DNA of 64,000 nt from Alkalihalobacillus bogoriensis ATCC BAA-922 (GCF_000621445.1 NZ_JHYI01000026.1:1-64000), one strand, 5' to 3'; shown: positions 1 through 9,011, numbered from the stretch's first letter. Notes: a model not told the origin generated them from the sequence alone. Made by a program: numbers and translations.

Positions 1-2
1 AG

Positions 3-119
<117 letters not shown>

Positions 120-124
120 AAATG

Positions 125-164
125 AAAAACACATGATGTCTATAGACGTCATGTGTTTTTTTTA
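125..164 (+). terminator. Intrinsic terminator of the rRNA operon
   Basis: A 12-bp stem (ACACATGATGTC pairing with GACGTCATGTGT, one G-T pair) with a 4-nt loop is followed by eight T residues, just behind the 5S gene. The T-run runs straight into the first copy of repeat family A. Confidence 0.9.
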
Positions 165-165
165 T

Positions 166-344
166 CGGACACCTATTCCGCTATTTTATAAAAAACAAGC
201 CTTTTCCCGTTCTTAACGGACATCAGTTCCGTTACATTAGGAAAATGATGACTTTTTGGTGTTGTTTTGGTGAAATAACAGAACTGATGTCCATTAGTAT
301 TTTAAAAACCCCTCTTTTTCTTAAGATAGCGGAACAGATGTCCG
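166..344. repeat. Family A repeat, copy 1 (four-box 179-bp element)
   Basis: Four 15-bp boxes: CGGACACCTATTCCG at 166, CGGACATCAGTTCCG at 217, then two in reverse orientation at 279 (AGAACTGATGTCCA core, degenerate ends) and at 330 (CGGAACAGATGTCCG). Box starts are 51, 62 and 51 bp apart, the same as in the three other copies (14182, 35268, 59624). Each box is an imperfect palindrome of the form TAACGGA-N7-TCCGTTA. It begins at the T-run of the 5S terminator. I do not recognise a named family. Confidence 0.9.
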
Positions 345-523
345 TTAGAACTGTTGCTCCCCTTAGAACGCACTTAATGAGTCACTTTTCCGCAAGCGTA
401 AAAAAAGGCTCATCCTCCGTGGTCTTAATTCAATATCATTCCACATCAATTGTTCTAGGTATTTAATACCTGGGAAATAATTTTACATATATTTGTAATC
501 GTAACGATATAAAGCATTGGCGT

Positions 524-552
524 TTGATAAAAGTTTCGGAAGCCGTTACAAT
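524..552 (+). promoter_or_regulatory. Sigma-A promoter of the PLP enzyme gene
   Basis: TTGATA (524-529), 17-bp spacer, TACAAT (547-552). Transcription would start near 559, between here and the ATG at 584. This argues against the upstream in-frame TTG at 524 being a start codon. No S-box or T-box leader is visible. Confidence 0.65.
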
Positions 553-583
553 AAGTGCATACTTAGAAAAAGGTGGAGTCCAA

Positions 584-1726
584 ATGTCGTTAGGATTTAA
601 TACGCGCTCGGTTCATTTTACACAAAAAGAAAACATGAAAAATATGAGTAAAACCCAACCAATCTATCAAACTTCTGCTTTTGCATTTTCTGATTTGGAT
701 GATATGGAGAAATTTTATGAAGGTGAAAAAGACTATTTATATTCTCGCTTTGGAAATCCAAATACTGATGATTTAGGGAGAGGTGTTGCCTCTTTGGAAG
801 AAGCTGAAGCTGGAGTTGCTGCTTCATCAGGAATGGCAGCGATTTTAGCAGGAGTTTTAGCTGTTGTGAAACCGGGAGAACATATTATCGCTTCAGAAGA
901 CTTGTATGGCGGAACATATCAAATGTTTGCCGTAGAATTGGCCAACTTTGGGATTACGGTGAGTTTTGTTTCTTTTGAGAATGAATCAGAAATTTTAAAT
1001 AGTATTAAAGAGAATACAGTATTACTTTATACGGAATCGGTTAGTAACCCATTACTACGAGTAGAAGATGTAAAGGGTGTTGTCTCCATTGCAAGAAAGT
1101 ATAATTTGTATACAATGATTGATAATACGTTTGCTACCCCTCTTTTTATGCAACCGATTAAATTAGGTGCTGATTTAGTGATCCATAGTGCTACAAAATA
1201 TATAGGGGGACATAGTGATGTTACAGCTGGCGTCCTTGTTGGATCAGAGGAGCTAATCAATAAAGCAAAGACGAAAATTGTCAGCTTAGGTTGTAACTTA
1301 AGTCCATTCGAAGCATGGTTAGCGTGTCGTGGATTAAAAACAATTAGTATACGAATGGAAAGACAAGCTCAAAATGCCAAAACACTAGCAGAGGCACTGC
1401 AATCATGTGAAGAGGTTTCTAAAGTATATTATCCAACTACCCTATCTGACAAAGGAAACGGTGCAATGGTGAGTATGGAACTTGCAGAAGGTGTAGATGT
1501 GGAAACTTATTTCAAATCGCTTTCTTGGATTCGAATTGTTCCAACATTAGCAGGAGTAGAAACAACAGTGACATACCCATTAAGAACGTCTCACCGAACA
1601 GTTCCTGATGAGTTACGACAAAAGCTTGGAATAACAAGTGGGCTTGTTCGTATATCTGTAGGGATTGAAGATGATCAGGATATTATCGATGAAATGGTTA
1701 AAGCTATAAAACAAGCAAAGAAGTAA
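584..1726 (+). CDS. PLP-dependent Cys/Met metabolism enzyme (cystathionine gamma-synthase / methionine gamma-lyase type)
   Basis: A 380-aa cytosolic enzyme of the trans-sulfuration family (Cys/Met_Meta_PP). Visible family motifs are the cofactor-contact YSRFGNPNTD, ASSGMAAI, and the PLP-lysine motif SATKYIGGHSD with the Schiff-base Lys near residue 205. These enzymes interconvert homoserine esters, cystathionine, homocysteine or methionine; the sequence alone does not separate gamma-synthase, sulfhydrylase and gamma-lyase. The start at ATG 584 has AGGTGGAG at 571-578; an in-frame TTG 60 bp upstream lies inside the promoter. The region after VYYP is shorter than in typical members, which lack this roughly ten-residue gap. 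It stands alone, with a hairpin behind it. Confidence 0.85.
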   Translation: MSLGFNTRSVHFTQKENMKNMSKTQPIYQTSAFAFSDLDDMEKFYEGEKDYLYSRFGNPNTDDLGRGVASLEEAEAGVAASSGMAAILAGVLAVVKPGEHIIASEDLYGGTYQMFAVELANFGITVSFVSFENESEILNSIKENTVLLYTESVSNPLLRVEDVKGVVSIARKYNLYTMIDNTFATPLFMQPIKLGADLVIHSATKYIGGHSDVTAGVLVGSEELINKAKTKIVSLGCNLSPFEAWLACRGLKTISIRMERQAQNAKTLAEALQSCEEVSKVYYPTTLSDKGNGAMVSMELAEGVDVETYFKSLSWIRIVPTLAGVETTVTYPLRTSHRTVPDELRQKLGITSGLVRISVGIEDDQDIIDEMVKAIKQAKK

Positions 1727-1745
1727 ATGTTTGTAGCTGAACGAC

Positions 1746-1787
1746 GCCTGAATCTTTACCATTATTATACAGTGTAAAGATTCAGGC
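1746..1787 (+). terminator. Hairpin behind the PLP enzyme gene
   Basis: A perfect 14-bp stem (GCCTGAATCTTTAC with its complement) and a 14-nt loop lie 20 bp behind the stop codon. The following T-run is weak, so it may be a terminator or a bidirectional barrier towards the convergent histidine kinase gene. Confidence 0.6.
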
Positions 1788-1856
1788 TCGTTATTTAAAC
1801 GATAATCCTTTTAATAACGAAAGTAGTCTTGGAGGAAGTGAGAAATATTAATTCGT

Positions 1857-2942
1857 TTAATTTAAAGGTAAATGCACTTGTACAATGGTTCCTTTTGTAA
1901 TTTCACTACTTACATCAATATTTCCGCCATGTGCAATAATAAGACTCTTTACTATTGACATACCAAGCCCCGAACTAAAATCAGATGAAGTAGGGGTTCC
2001 ACGATAATACTTATTGAAAAGATTATTCAAAGTTTCTTGATCCATGCCTACACCGTTATCTCTTATTGTGATGGTAACAAATTGCTCTTGTTCAACTATG
2101 ACAAAAACATCAATGCATGTTTCCTCTGGATTGTGAAGAATAGCATTCATAATAAGATTTTGAATCGCTCGATAAATTAAACGCTGATCGATTGAGATGT
2201 TAATGAACGGGTTAGTAGAATGAAAGCTTAGGTAAGAAAGCGCTCTAGGATCATTGCTTATATCCGCGATTAACGCTCTCAGAAATTCGACTAGATTTAC
2301 CTCGCTTTTATTTAGTGGGATTGGAGCTTGGACGTTATTCATCTGAAACGATAGATTTAAATCATGGATCAGCGACTCAATATGATGAGCTTTTTGAGAT
2401 ATTTCCTCTATGAACGTATGTTTTTCTTCCTCGGTCCATGAGTATTCTTCATTTAACAATAACGCCGTATATCCTGTTATGTAGGTGAGGGGAGTTTTTA
2501 CATCGTGAGATATTCCAGCAAGCCAATCTTTTTTCTCTTCCTCAAGCTTAAGACGTTCGCTTTCAGCCTTATTTAAATGTAAGGCTAGAGTTTGGATATT
2601 ATTAATTACATTCTCATAAAGCTTATAATGTAATCGCAGTTTTCCTTTCTTGTTATAAATGTTACGTTTTGTAGAGGGAGGAGCGTATTCACCTCTAGTT
2701 AACTGTTTAATCCACGTCAGTATAAACCATAAAGGGTTTCCTAAAAACCATGCACAAAAAACACTACTTACTAAAATAATGAGTAAGAACACAAAAAAAA
2801 CGATTAAATCATACCAAGTGTTCTCACTAGTTAGTCCAATGTTTGGGAAGATGAAATCGAGAGTTACCATAATGAATACGCCAAAACTAATAATCCAAAT
2901 AAATAAGCCTACTATAAAGTATAAACTAAAACGAATTCTCAT
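1857..2942 (-). CDS. Two-component sensor histidine kinase (membrane, HisKA type)
   Basis: 361 aa. Two membrane segments near residues 8-30 and 43-69 with almost no extracellular loop suggest an intramembrane-sensing kinase of the kind that monitors cell-envelope transporters. The cytoplasmic part has the H-box WLAGISHDVKTPLTYITGY, an N-box (NLIMNAILHN), G1 (DNGVGMD) and G2 (GLGMSIVKS). It starts 9 bp behind the regulator gene, so the two are one transcript. Both are divergent from an ABC exporter operon, which is the likely target. The stimulus (antimicrobial peptide or envelope stress) is inference. Confidence 0.88.
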   Translation of the reverse strand: MRIRFSLYFIVGLFIWIISFGVFIMVTLDFIFPNIGLTSENTWYDLIVFFVFLLIILVSSVFCAWFLGNPLWFILTWIKQLTRGEYAPPSTKRNIYNKKGKLRLHYKLYENVINNIQTLALHLNKAESERLKLEEEKKDWLAGISHDVKTPLTYITGYTALLLNEEYSWTEEEKHTFIEEISQKAHHIESLIHDLNLSFQMNNVQAPIPLNKSEVNLVEFLRALIADISNDPRALSYLSFHSTNPFINISIDQRLIYRAIQNLIMNAILHNPEETCIDVFVIVEQEQFVTITIRDNGVGMDQETLNNLFNKYYRGTPTSSDFSSGLGMSIVKSLIIAHGGNIDVSSEITKGTIVQVHLPLN

Positions 2943-2951
2943 TTGCTCAGA

Positions 2952-3680
2952 TTACCTTTCTTTTGGAGGTACAAACTTATATCCAATTCCTCGTAAGTTC
3001 ACAATCACTTTTGGTTTTCTAGGGTCGTCTTTAAGTTTTTTTCTAATTTTAGAAATGTGAATAGTGACCGTTTTCTCTTCACCGTACCCATCTGCATTCC
3101 ATACGAAGTCATATAACTGAGATGTTGTGAAAATTCTATTAGGATTTTTAAAAAAGAACGATAATAAATCTAGTTCTTTTGCTGTACATACGATTTCTTC
3201 TCCTTCAACAATAAGTATGGCTTTTTTTGGCATTAAGCAAAATGGTCCATACGTAAATTCACTTGGTTCATCCAAGTAATTATCGTTGCTGTGCCTAAGC
3301 TTAAACATAGTATTACGACGTAAAATAACGTTGATTCGAGCGACGACTTCAAGGGGATTAAAAGGCTTAGTTATATAATCATCTCCACCTATGCCTAGTC
3401 CAGTTAACTTATTATAATCACTCGAACAAGAAGTTATGAAGATAATCGGTGTATTTGTTGATTTGCGAATTTCTTTACATAATTCAAACCCATCGAAATC
3501 AGGTAGCATAACGTCTAGTAAAATTATGTCGTATGAATATTTCCTTAATAGATGTAACGTATCATTTCCAGTTGTAGCGCAGGTTATATCCTGGAATCTT
3601 TCTTTTTTCAAGGTGAGTTGGAGTATATCTAAAATGCCCTTCTCGTCGTCTATTAATAATATTTTTTCAGTTCTAAACAA
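2952..3680 (-). CDS. OmpR/PhoB-family response regulator
   Basis: 242 aa. An N-terminal receiver domain has the acidic pair in LLIDDEKG, phospho-acceptor Asp in IILLDVMLPDFDG and the Lys of DDYITKPF. A C-terminal winged helix follows (ELDLLSFFFKNPNRIFT to VRGIGYKF-like LRGIGYKFVPP). The ATG has a GGGAGG site just upstream on the minus strand. It is first gene of the operon with the histidine kinase and divergent from the ABC exporter. The shared intergenic region is about 240 bp. Confidence 0.92.
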   Translation of the reverse strand: MFRTEKILLIDDEKGILDILQLTLKKERFQDITCATTGNDTLHLLRKYSYDIILLDVMLPDFDGFELCKEIRKSTNTPIIFITSCSSDYNKLTGLGIGGDDYITKPFNPLEVVARINVILRRNTMFKLRHSNDNYLDEPSEFTYGPFCLMPKKAILIVEGEEIVCTAKELDLLSFFFKNPNRIFTTSQLYDFVWNADGYGEEKTVTIHISKIRKKLKDDPRKPKVIVNLRGIGYKFVPPKER

Positions 3681-3861
3681 AAAGGAAACCTCCCTAAAAC
3701 CTTCTATTTATAGTCAATTAGTATATTAACACATAACAGTAAAATAAAGGGTGAAAAATATAAGGCGATAACAAAACTCAGTTGAAGTATAAAGGTTATT
3801 TCTACTTTTTGTAATTTTAATGAAAAAAGTTCCTAATTGTTACCTCCATTTAGTATTGAAT

Positions 3862-3879
3862 TTACTTTGATTTTACTTT
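3862..3879 (+). promoter_or_regulatory. Candidate response-regulator binding repeat
   Basis: TTACTTT at 3862 and again at 3873, exactly 11 bp (one helical turn) apart, 45 bp ahead of the exporter ATG. OmpR-family regulators usually bind direct repeats at this spacing. The assignment to the adjacent regulator is inference. Confidence 0.3.
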
Positions 3880-3923
3880 ACTTGTTTAACATAAAAGTAA
3901 ATAGCATTCATGGAGGTAAAACA

Positions 3924-4796
3924 ATGGAACTATCGATTCAGCACGTTTCAAAAAAGTATGGGACGAAGAAAGCTCTGCAAGATATTAATCTAAAGCTAAA
4001 GCCGGGTGTTCTAGGTTTATTAGGTCCTAATGGTGCTGGTAAATCAACACTCATGCGCTTGTTAGCTACAATTGAAAATCCGTCAGAAGGAACGATTTTA
4101 TGGAATGGAGTTCAAACGACAGAAGACCCAAATTATCTAAGAAAAGAATTGGGCTATTTACCACAAGACTTTGGTGTATACCCTAATATGAATCCTGTTG
4201 AGTTTCTTGAATATATGGCTGCTTTGAAAGGTTTAGAGAAGTCTTCAGCCAAAAAAAGAATTGATGAATTATTAGTGGCGCTAAATCTTGAGAATGAAAA
4301 AAGAAGGTTGTTAGGTAGATTCTCTGGTGGAATGAAACAACGTGTAGGTATTGCCCAAGCTCTATTGAATGACCCTTCGCTATTAATCATAGATGAGCCA
4401 ACAGTGGGATTGGATCCGGAGGAAAGAATACGTTTCAGAAATTTACTTTCTACTTTATCCTCTAATCGAATCATTATCTTATCTACACATATTGTAACCG
4501 ATATTGAGTCAATTGCTCCTTCCATCGCTGTTTTATCCAGAGGGCATTTAGTCATGTATACATCTCCGGAACAATTAATCAAAAGTATCGAAAATAAAGT
4601 GTGGAAATGTGTTGTTCCAACAACGAAATTCCAGGAGCTACAGGATCGATATACGATTAGTAGTGCCATACATCGAAGTGATGGGGTTCATGCAAGAGTT
4701 GTATCGGAAAGACGTCCACCTGAAAATTCAACTTTATTACCAGCCACTTTAGAAGATGCTTATCTCTACTATGTTACATCGTTAGGGGTGGAGTAA
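3924..4796 (+). CDS. ABC transporter ATP-binding protein
   Basis: 290 aa from ATG 3924, which has GGAGGT at 3912-3917; an upstream in-frame start at 3837 has no ribosome site. Walker A GPNGAGKST, signature FSGGMKQRVGIAQ (SGG variant), Walker B LLIIDEP and the switch His in LSTHIV are all present. It is the motor of the exporter whose permease starts on the base after its stop. The family (short ATPase with a C-terminal tail of about 70 residues) is common in multidrug and peptide-resistance ABC-2 systems. Confidence 0.92.
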   Translation: MELSIQHVSKKYGTKKALQDINLKLKPGVLGLLGPNGAGKSTLMRLLATIENPSEGTILWNGVQTTEDPNYLRKELGYLPQDFGVYPNMNPVEFLEYMAALKGLEKSSAKKRIDELLVALNLENEKRRLLGRFSGGMKQRVGIAQALLNDPSLLIIDEPTVGLDPEERIRFRNLLSTLSSNRIIILSTHIVTDIESIAPSIAVLSRGHLVMYTSPEQLIKSIENKVWKCVVPTTKFQELQDRYTISSAIHRSDGVHARVVSERRPPENSTLLPATLEDAYLYYVTSLGVE

Positions 4797-6401
4797 ATGA
4801 ATATAGCACTCAGCTACGTATATTTAATAAAAAGCCATGTAATAAAGCAAATGAGAAGTTATTCTTTCCTTATTGTTATTGGAATGAGTATTTTTATTGG
4901 TTATGCTAGTGTCCCATCAGTGAATGCAGGATATGAGGTTTTCTATATAGGTGGAATTAGAGGGATTTATAATTCGGCTTGGCTTGGTGGAATGGTAGCT
5001 ATGTTTTCGACATTGTTATTATGGTTATTTGGTTTTTATTTATTAAGAAGCCAAATATCTGAAGACGACAGATTACAAGTAGGTCAGATTATTGCTGCAA
5101 CCCCAATTTGTAATTTCCGTTATCTTTTTAGTAAAGGGCTGTCTAACTTTATAGTTCTACTAGTAATTGAACTAATCATGATTTTTGCTTTTATGACGAT
5201 GCAATTGATTCGTGGTGAAAGCTATCAGCTACAAATAGCCGACTACTTCCTACCATTTTTGTTTATTGTTTTGCCATCTTTATTTGTACTTGCTTCGCTA
5301 ACGATACTATTTGATGTCGTACCAGGTTTGAAGGGGGTTATTGGAAATATTGTATTTTTCGGTTTATGGATTTTTTTTAGCGTTATTTCAATTGCTAGTC
5401 CGAACAGTATAGTGGACTTATACGGTCTAGATGCTATTCGTTCTGATATGGTCGAAGAAGCAAAAGTGAAGTATAGCTTTCTAGAAATTAGTGAAGAGGG
5501 AGGAAGCTTTGGTTATTATCCAATTGAAGGGGAAATTTCAACCTTCATATGGGAAGGGGTTCATTGGCAACCAAACCTTCTTGGTCAACGCTTGGTATGG
5601 GTTCTTATAGCTTTGTGTATAGTGCTTATTTCGTCTATGATATTTAAGCGATTTCAGAATGATAGTGTTAAACGAAGTAGAGAAAGGGAAACGCATTTTC
5701 AAGCAGAAAGAAAGTTTAATTTTAGAACTGAGCTACAACAAGGATTTCAGTTCTCTCCAGTCGTAAATGAACCTAAGCTTAAGCTTTTTAGAGTAGTGTG
5801 GGCTGAATGTCGTCTAATGTTAAAAGGGTACTCGGTGTGGTGGTATTTGCTTTTAATCGGAAGTATATTAGTAAGTTTTTTTTGTTCATTAGAGAGTTTG
5901 CGAAAATGGCTACCATTTATTTTTGTTTTACCAATAGCAATTTGGTCGCAATTGGCAACTCGAGAAAGGCAATATTTCACAAGAGAATTGATACTCTCAA
6001 GTGGTTCGCCTGTATTAAGAGCAATTGCAGTTTGGATAGCAGGGGTTTCTATTACGTTTCTTGTATCTTCTGGAGTAATGGTTCGATTTTTGCTTGATGG
6101 TCAATTTCCGCTATTTTATTCTTGGCTCATAGGCGTGTTTTTTATTCCTACGCTAGGGTACTCGCTTGGTCTAGTAAGTGGTTCAAGAAAATTGTTTGAA
6201 GTTTTTTTTATGTTGTGGTGGTACTTAGGTCCAGTTAATGGGATTCCATATCTTGATTTTTTGGGCATTTCAAATTCATACAACAAATTATATTTATTCC
6301 TTACCGTGTCATTAATGGCAATGTCTATCCTTATTCATTTACTTCAAACTAATAAGGTTGGTTTTCGAAAAAAAATAATTAGCAAAAGAGGAATAATATG
6401 A
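4797..6401 (+). CDS. ABC-2-type transporter permease
   Basis: 534 aa with about twelve hydrophobic segments in two halves of six, separated by a soluble stretch (roughly residues 205-265 and 290-340). The size suggests a fused two-half permease, so one polypeptide would serve both ATPase subunits. It abuts the ATPase gene (stop followed by ATG with no gap) and overlaps the next gene by 4 bp (ATGA), so the three are translationally coupled. Substrate unknown. Confidence 0.8.
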   Translation: MNIALSYVYLIKSHVIKQMRSYSFLIVIGMSIFIGYASVPSVNAGYEVFYIGGIRGIYNSAWLGGMVAMFSTLLLWLFGFYLLRSQISEDDRLQVGQIIAATPICNFRYLFSKGLSNFIVLLVIELIMIFAFMTMQLIRGESYQLQIADYFLPFLFIVLPSLFVLASLTILFDVVPGLKGVIGNIVFFGLWIFFSVISIASPNSIVDLYGLDAIRSDMVEEAKVKYSFLEISEEGGSFGYYPIEGEISTFIWEGVHWQPNLLGQRLVWVLIALCIVLISSMIFKRFQNDSVKRSRERETHFQAERKFNFRTELQQGFQFSPVVNEPKLKLFRVVWAECRLMLKGYSVWWYLLLIGSILVSFFCSLESLRKWLPFIFVLPIAIWSQLATRERQYFTRELILSSGSPVLRAIAVWIAGVSITFLVSSGVMVRFLLDGQFPLFYSWLIGVFFIPTLGYSLGLVSGSRKLFEVFFMLWWYLGPVNGIPYLDFLGISNSYNKLYLFLTVSLMAMSILIHLLQTNKVGFRKKIISKRGII

Positions 6402-7186
6402 AAAGTTTAAAATTAAATATTCTTTCCGTAATTTTTGCCATTATAATTATGCTTAATATGACAGCTTGCTCTGACTCAAGCAATATCGTTAACAGTGAAA
6501 GTATTCCTGGGGATGGAATTGAAGAATTAATCATTAAAACAATGGGGCAAAATATTCAATTGCAACCTTCCCATGATGACGACTTTAAAGTAGCGATGAA
6601 GAATGATAAGAACCTTTCTATCGAGACAAAAGGTAATGTTTTAACAATAGATGCCAGTCGCTCATCAAAGATTATTAACTTTAAGTCAGAGACTCTGATT
6701 ATTGAGTTTCCTGAGCGTGTGTATAATACGATTGATGTTGTTACAGCTTCAGGAAATATTTCGGGAAAAGACATTCAAGCTGAAAACTTAATACTGACTG
6801 TCAGCTCGGGTGACATTTATCTTAATGGGTTTAAAGGCAATCGCATTCATGGAGATGTTGTCTCTGGCAATGTAACGTTAGAAAAAATAACAGGCAGCAT
6901 GCAGATTGCGAATGAAACAGGAGTCACTTCGATTCAACATGATGGCAATTTTATAGATGACAGTAACATCTCAACCCTTTCAGGTAAGATTAACTTCACG
7001 TTTAAAAATGAACCTCAAAATGTTTTTATTGATGTTAGTACAGAAGCCGGAAACATACAAACGACTTTATTTTCTTCAAATATGATCCAGTCGCAAGGGG
7101 GAGGTAAAAAATTATTTGCTGAGCTAGGTTCGGGAGGGTCTACGTTAACGTTAAAATCATCATCAGGTCTTATCACCCTGAACTAA
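6398..7186 (+). CDS. DUF4097-type lipoprotein
   Basis: 262 aa. A signal peptide ends in the lipobox MTAC (Cys near residue 24), so the mature protein is lipid-anchored outside the membrane. The rest is made of short repeating beta strands with regular SGNI/SGDI/SGNV/SGKI turns (for example VTASGNISGKD, VSSGDIYLNGF), typical of the DUF4097 'putative adhesin' beta-helix. The 4-bp overlap with the permease ties it to the exporter. A role in sensing or docking at the transporter is inference. Confidence 0.75.
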   Translation: MKSLKLNILSVIFAIIIMLNMTACSDSSNIVNSESIPGDGIEELIIKTMGQNIQLQPSHDDDFKVAMKNDKNLSIETKGNVLTIDASRSSKIINFKSETLIIEFPERVYNTIDVVTASGNISGKDIQAENLILTVSSGDIYLNGFKGNRIHGDVVSGNVTLEKITGSMQIANETGVTSIQHDGNFIDDSNISTLSGKINFTFKNEPQNVFIDVSTEAGNIQTTLFSSNMIQSQGGGKKLFAELGSGGSTLTLKSSSGLITLN

Positions 7187-7193
7187 TACAAGA

Positions 7194-7238
7194 GGAAGAA
7201 AAGAAAAATAACCTTTTGCGCTTTTCTTCCCCGCTTTT
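7194..7238 (+). terminator. Terminator of the ABC exporter operon
   Basis: A 10-bp stem (GGAAGAAAAG with CTTTTCTTCC, 7194-7203 and 7221-7230) followed by a short T-rich stretch just behind the lipoprotein gene. Confidence 0.6.
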
Positions 7239-7371
7239 TATTAAGGTAATCATAATAAACAGATAAAAAAGACAGTGCTTGTTGAAAATTAAAGGGGGAC
7301 TAGTGTATAAAACGCTAATAATCGAATATAATATAGACAACAGGTTATAAACAAAAAACTTAAGAAAAGAG

Positions 7372-7400
7372 TTGCATTCAAATATGTAATATGTTATTAT
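7372..7400 (+). promoter_or_regulatory. Promoter of the initiator tRNA
   Basis: TTGCAT (7372-7377), 17-bp spacer, TATTAT (7395-7400). The transcript would start near 7407 and run through a partial tRNA duplication before reaching the intact tRNA at 7603. Confidence 0.6.
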
Positions 7401-7430
7401 ATTTTTTGTGGCGTAAAACACATACACATC

Positions 7431-7480
7431 CGAAGCAAAAAGCAACATCCATTAACTTTAGAACGTCGCGGGGTGGAGCA
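7431..7480 (+). repeat. Partial duplication of the initiator tRNA 5' end
   Basis: These 50 bp are identical to 7567-7616 and so contain 36 bp of upstream leader plus the first 14 bases of the tRNA (CGCGGGGTGGAGCA). The copies are 136 bp apart. The upstream copy then departs into unrelated sequence and cannot fold as a tRNA. Confidence 0.95.
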
Positions 7481-7602
7481 ACGAGCAAGAACATCGATGA
7501 AAAGTCATTGAGTAAACTCGACGCATCCACATCGTAGAGTAAGCGAGAAGAGGAAGAGTTCCCCTTCGAAGCAAAAAGCAACATCCATTAACTTTAGAAC
7601 GT

Positions 7603-7679
<77 letters not shown>

Positions 7680-7714
7680 AATTCCAATACATAGTATCAC
7701 ATATACCGTTAAAG

Positions 7715-7744
7715 CCTTAGGATCCCCATCCTAAGGTTTTTTTT
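7715..7744 (+). terminator. Terminator behind tRNA-fMet
   Basis: Stem CCTTAGGAT with its complement, 4-nt loop, then eight T residues. Repeat family B begins 13 bp behind it. Confidence 0.9.
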
Positions 7745-7757
7745 ATAAGATGAGGGA

Positions 7758-7923
7758 GTATAAAAATTTTGGTATAGCAGTGAAGCTTTTAAAGCTTATT
7801 CAAGGAGAGCGAAGGCTGCGCACCTGCGCGTTTCACCCCAAGAAAAGCACGTGGGCTTCACTGTCAAAAGCGGGCAAGGCTCCGCACTTCGCTTGAAAGA
7901 AAAGACGCTCCGCGTTTTTCTTT
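7758..7923 (+). repeat. Family B repeat, copy 1 (long form, 166 bp)
   Basis: It starts with a degenerate form of TAAGAAAAATTTTGG and ends CGCGTTTTTCTTT. Compared with the short copies it has an extra 64 bp (7840-7903 approximately) containing CACCCCAAGAAAAGCAC and GGGCTTCACTGTC. An internal hairpin (GCGAAG-like with CTTCGC) is present. The other long copy, at 28784, is the same length. It is non-coding. Confidence 0.9.
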
Positions 7924-8007
7924 ACACCAGAATGGTCTCTTGGCTTATGTGGATGTTTTCTATACAATAAGAAAATGGATGGATATTATAGAAATAGGTG
8001 TGGTTAG

Positions 8008-8994
8008 ATGAAAGATGAATTTGAATTTATAAAGAGAATAACACCAGCAAAGAAAAATCAACAATCCATTACTGTTGGAATAGGTGATGATGCAGCAGTT
8101 TACGAAGCAAAGCAAGGTTTTGAACAAGTTGTTTGTGTAGATACGATGGTTGAAGGCATACATTTTCGCAAAGATACATTATTACCTAAGCATATTGGCT
8201 ATAAAGCATTGGCGATAAATATTAGTGATTTAGCAGCAATGGGGGCAGTTCCACTTTATTATTTAGTGAGTATCGCGATTCCGCCTCATTGGTCAGATAA
8301 TGAAATCGATGACATATATAGAGGTATGACCCAGTTAGCTGAAAACTATAAGATGGATTTACTTGGTGGCGATACCGTATCAACAGATGATAAACTAGTT
8401 ATATCTGTCACAGCATTGGGTCACGTCGAAAAAGGATCAGCGCTTTTACGAAGCCATGCGAAGCCTGATGATATTGTTTTTGTAACAGGAGTTGTTGGGC
8501 ATTCTGCTGCAGGATTAGACCTTTTATTCAAACATGGTGTTCATGCTAAGTTTACACCGAATGAAAAAGTTCTTGTAGGCAAACATCAAATGCCAATGCC
8601 GCAAATAGAAGCTGGGAGATGTTTTATTTCGAGTCAGTTAAGAATGGCACTTAATGATATTAGTGATGGTGTGGCGAGTGAAGCACATGAAATTGCAGAA
8701 GCGAGTGAGGTAACACTTCTCATAGAAGCAGATAAAATTCCAACAGGAATGGAGCTTGAATGCTATAGCAGAGAAAAGCAACTTGAATATGCTTTATTCG
8801 GAGGAGAAGATTTTCAGTTGATTGGGACTGTTCAGCAAAAAGAATGGCAACGCTTAAATGATACATGTGAAAAACATGGAATCATATTAACGGCTATTGG
8901 TTATGTCGAAGAAGGAGAAGCCGGTGTATTTTTAATGGACAACGGAAAAAAAAGAAAAGTAGATAAGAAAGGATACAATCATTTTAAAAAATGA
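8008..8994 (+). CDS. thiL: Thiamine-monophosphate kinase
   Basis: 328 aa, usual length. ThiL phosphorylates thiamine monophosphate to the active cofactor thiamine diphosphate in the cytosol, with ATP. Family motifs: GIGDDAAV at residues 25-32, VDTMVEGIHF, the metal-binding DLAAMGA and LLGGDTVS, and the C-terminal FGGEDFQL. It is first of a tight run thiL-tsaE-tsaB-rimI-tsaD as in B. subtilis, where the order is well known. No TPP riboswitch is visible ahead of it. Confidence 0.95.
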   Translation: MKDEFEFIKRITPAKKNQQSITVGIGDDAAVYEAKQGFEQVVCVDTMVEGIHFRKDTLLPKHIGYKALAINISDLAAMGAVPLYYLVSIAIPPHWSDNEIDDIYRGMTQLAENYKMDLLGGDTVSTDDKLVISVTALGHVEKGSALLRSHAKPDDIVFVTGVVGHSAAGLDLLFKHGVHAKFTPNEKVLVGKHQMPMPQIEAGRCFISSQLRMALNDISDGVASEAHEIAEASEVTLLIEADKIPTGMELECYSREKQLEYALFGGEDFQLIGTVQQKEWQRLNDTCEKHGIILTAIGYVEEGEAGVFLMDNGKKRKVDKKGYNHFKK

Positions 8995-9011
8995 TTGTGA
9001 AAGGAAATGCA

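Noticed and set aside
245-466. 73-codon open frame behind the rRNA operon
   Set aside because: It runs through repeat A copy 1, has no ribosome site and its composition is that of the repeat; other copies are not open in this frame.
480-583. S-box or T-box riboswitch ahead of the PLP enzyme gene
   Set aside because: The predicted leader is only about 25 nt long and none of the conserved riboswitch elements are present.
4154-4669. 171-codon open frame opposite the ABC ATPase gene
   Set aside because: Antisense shadow of a well-supported ATPase with intact Walker motifs; no ribosome site.
7467-7480. Second tRNA-fMet gene
   Set aside because: Only the first 14 bases are present; no anticodon arm, T-arm or 3' end.
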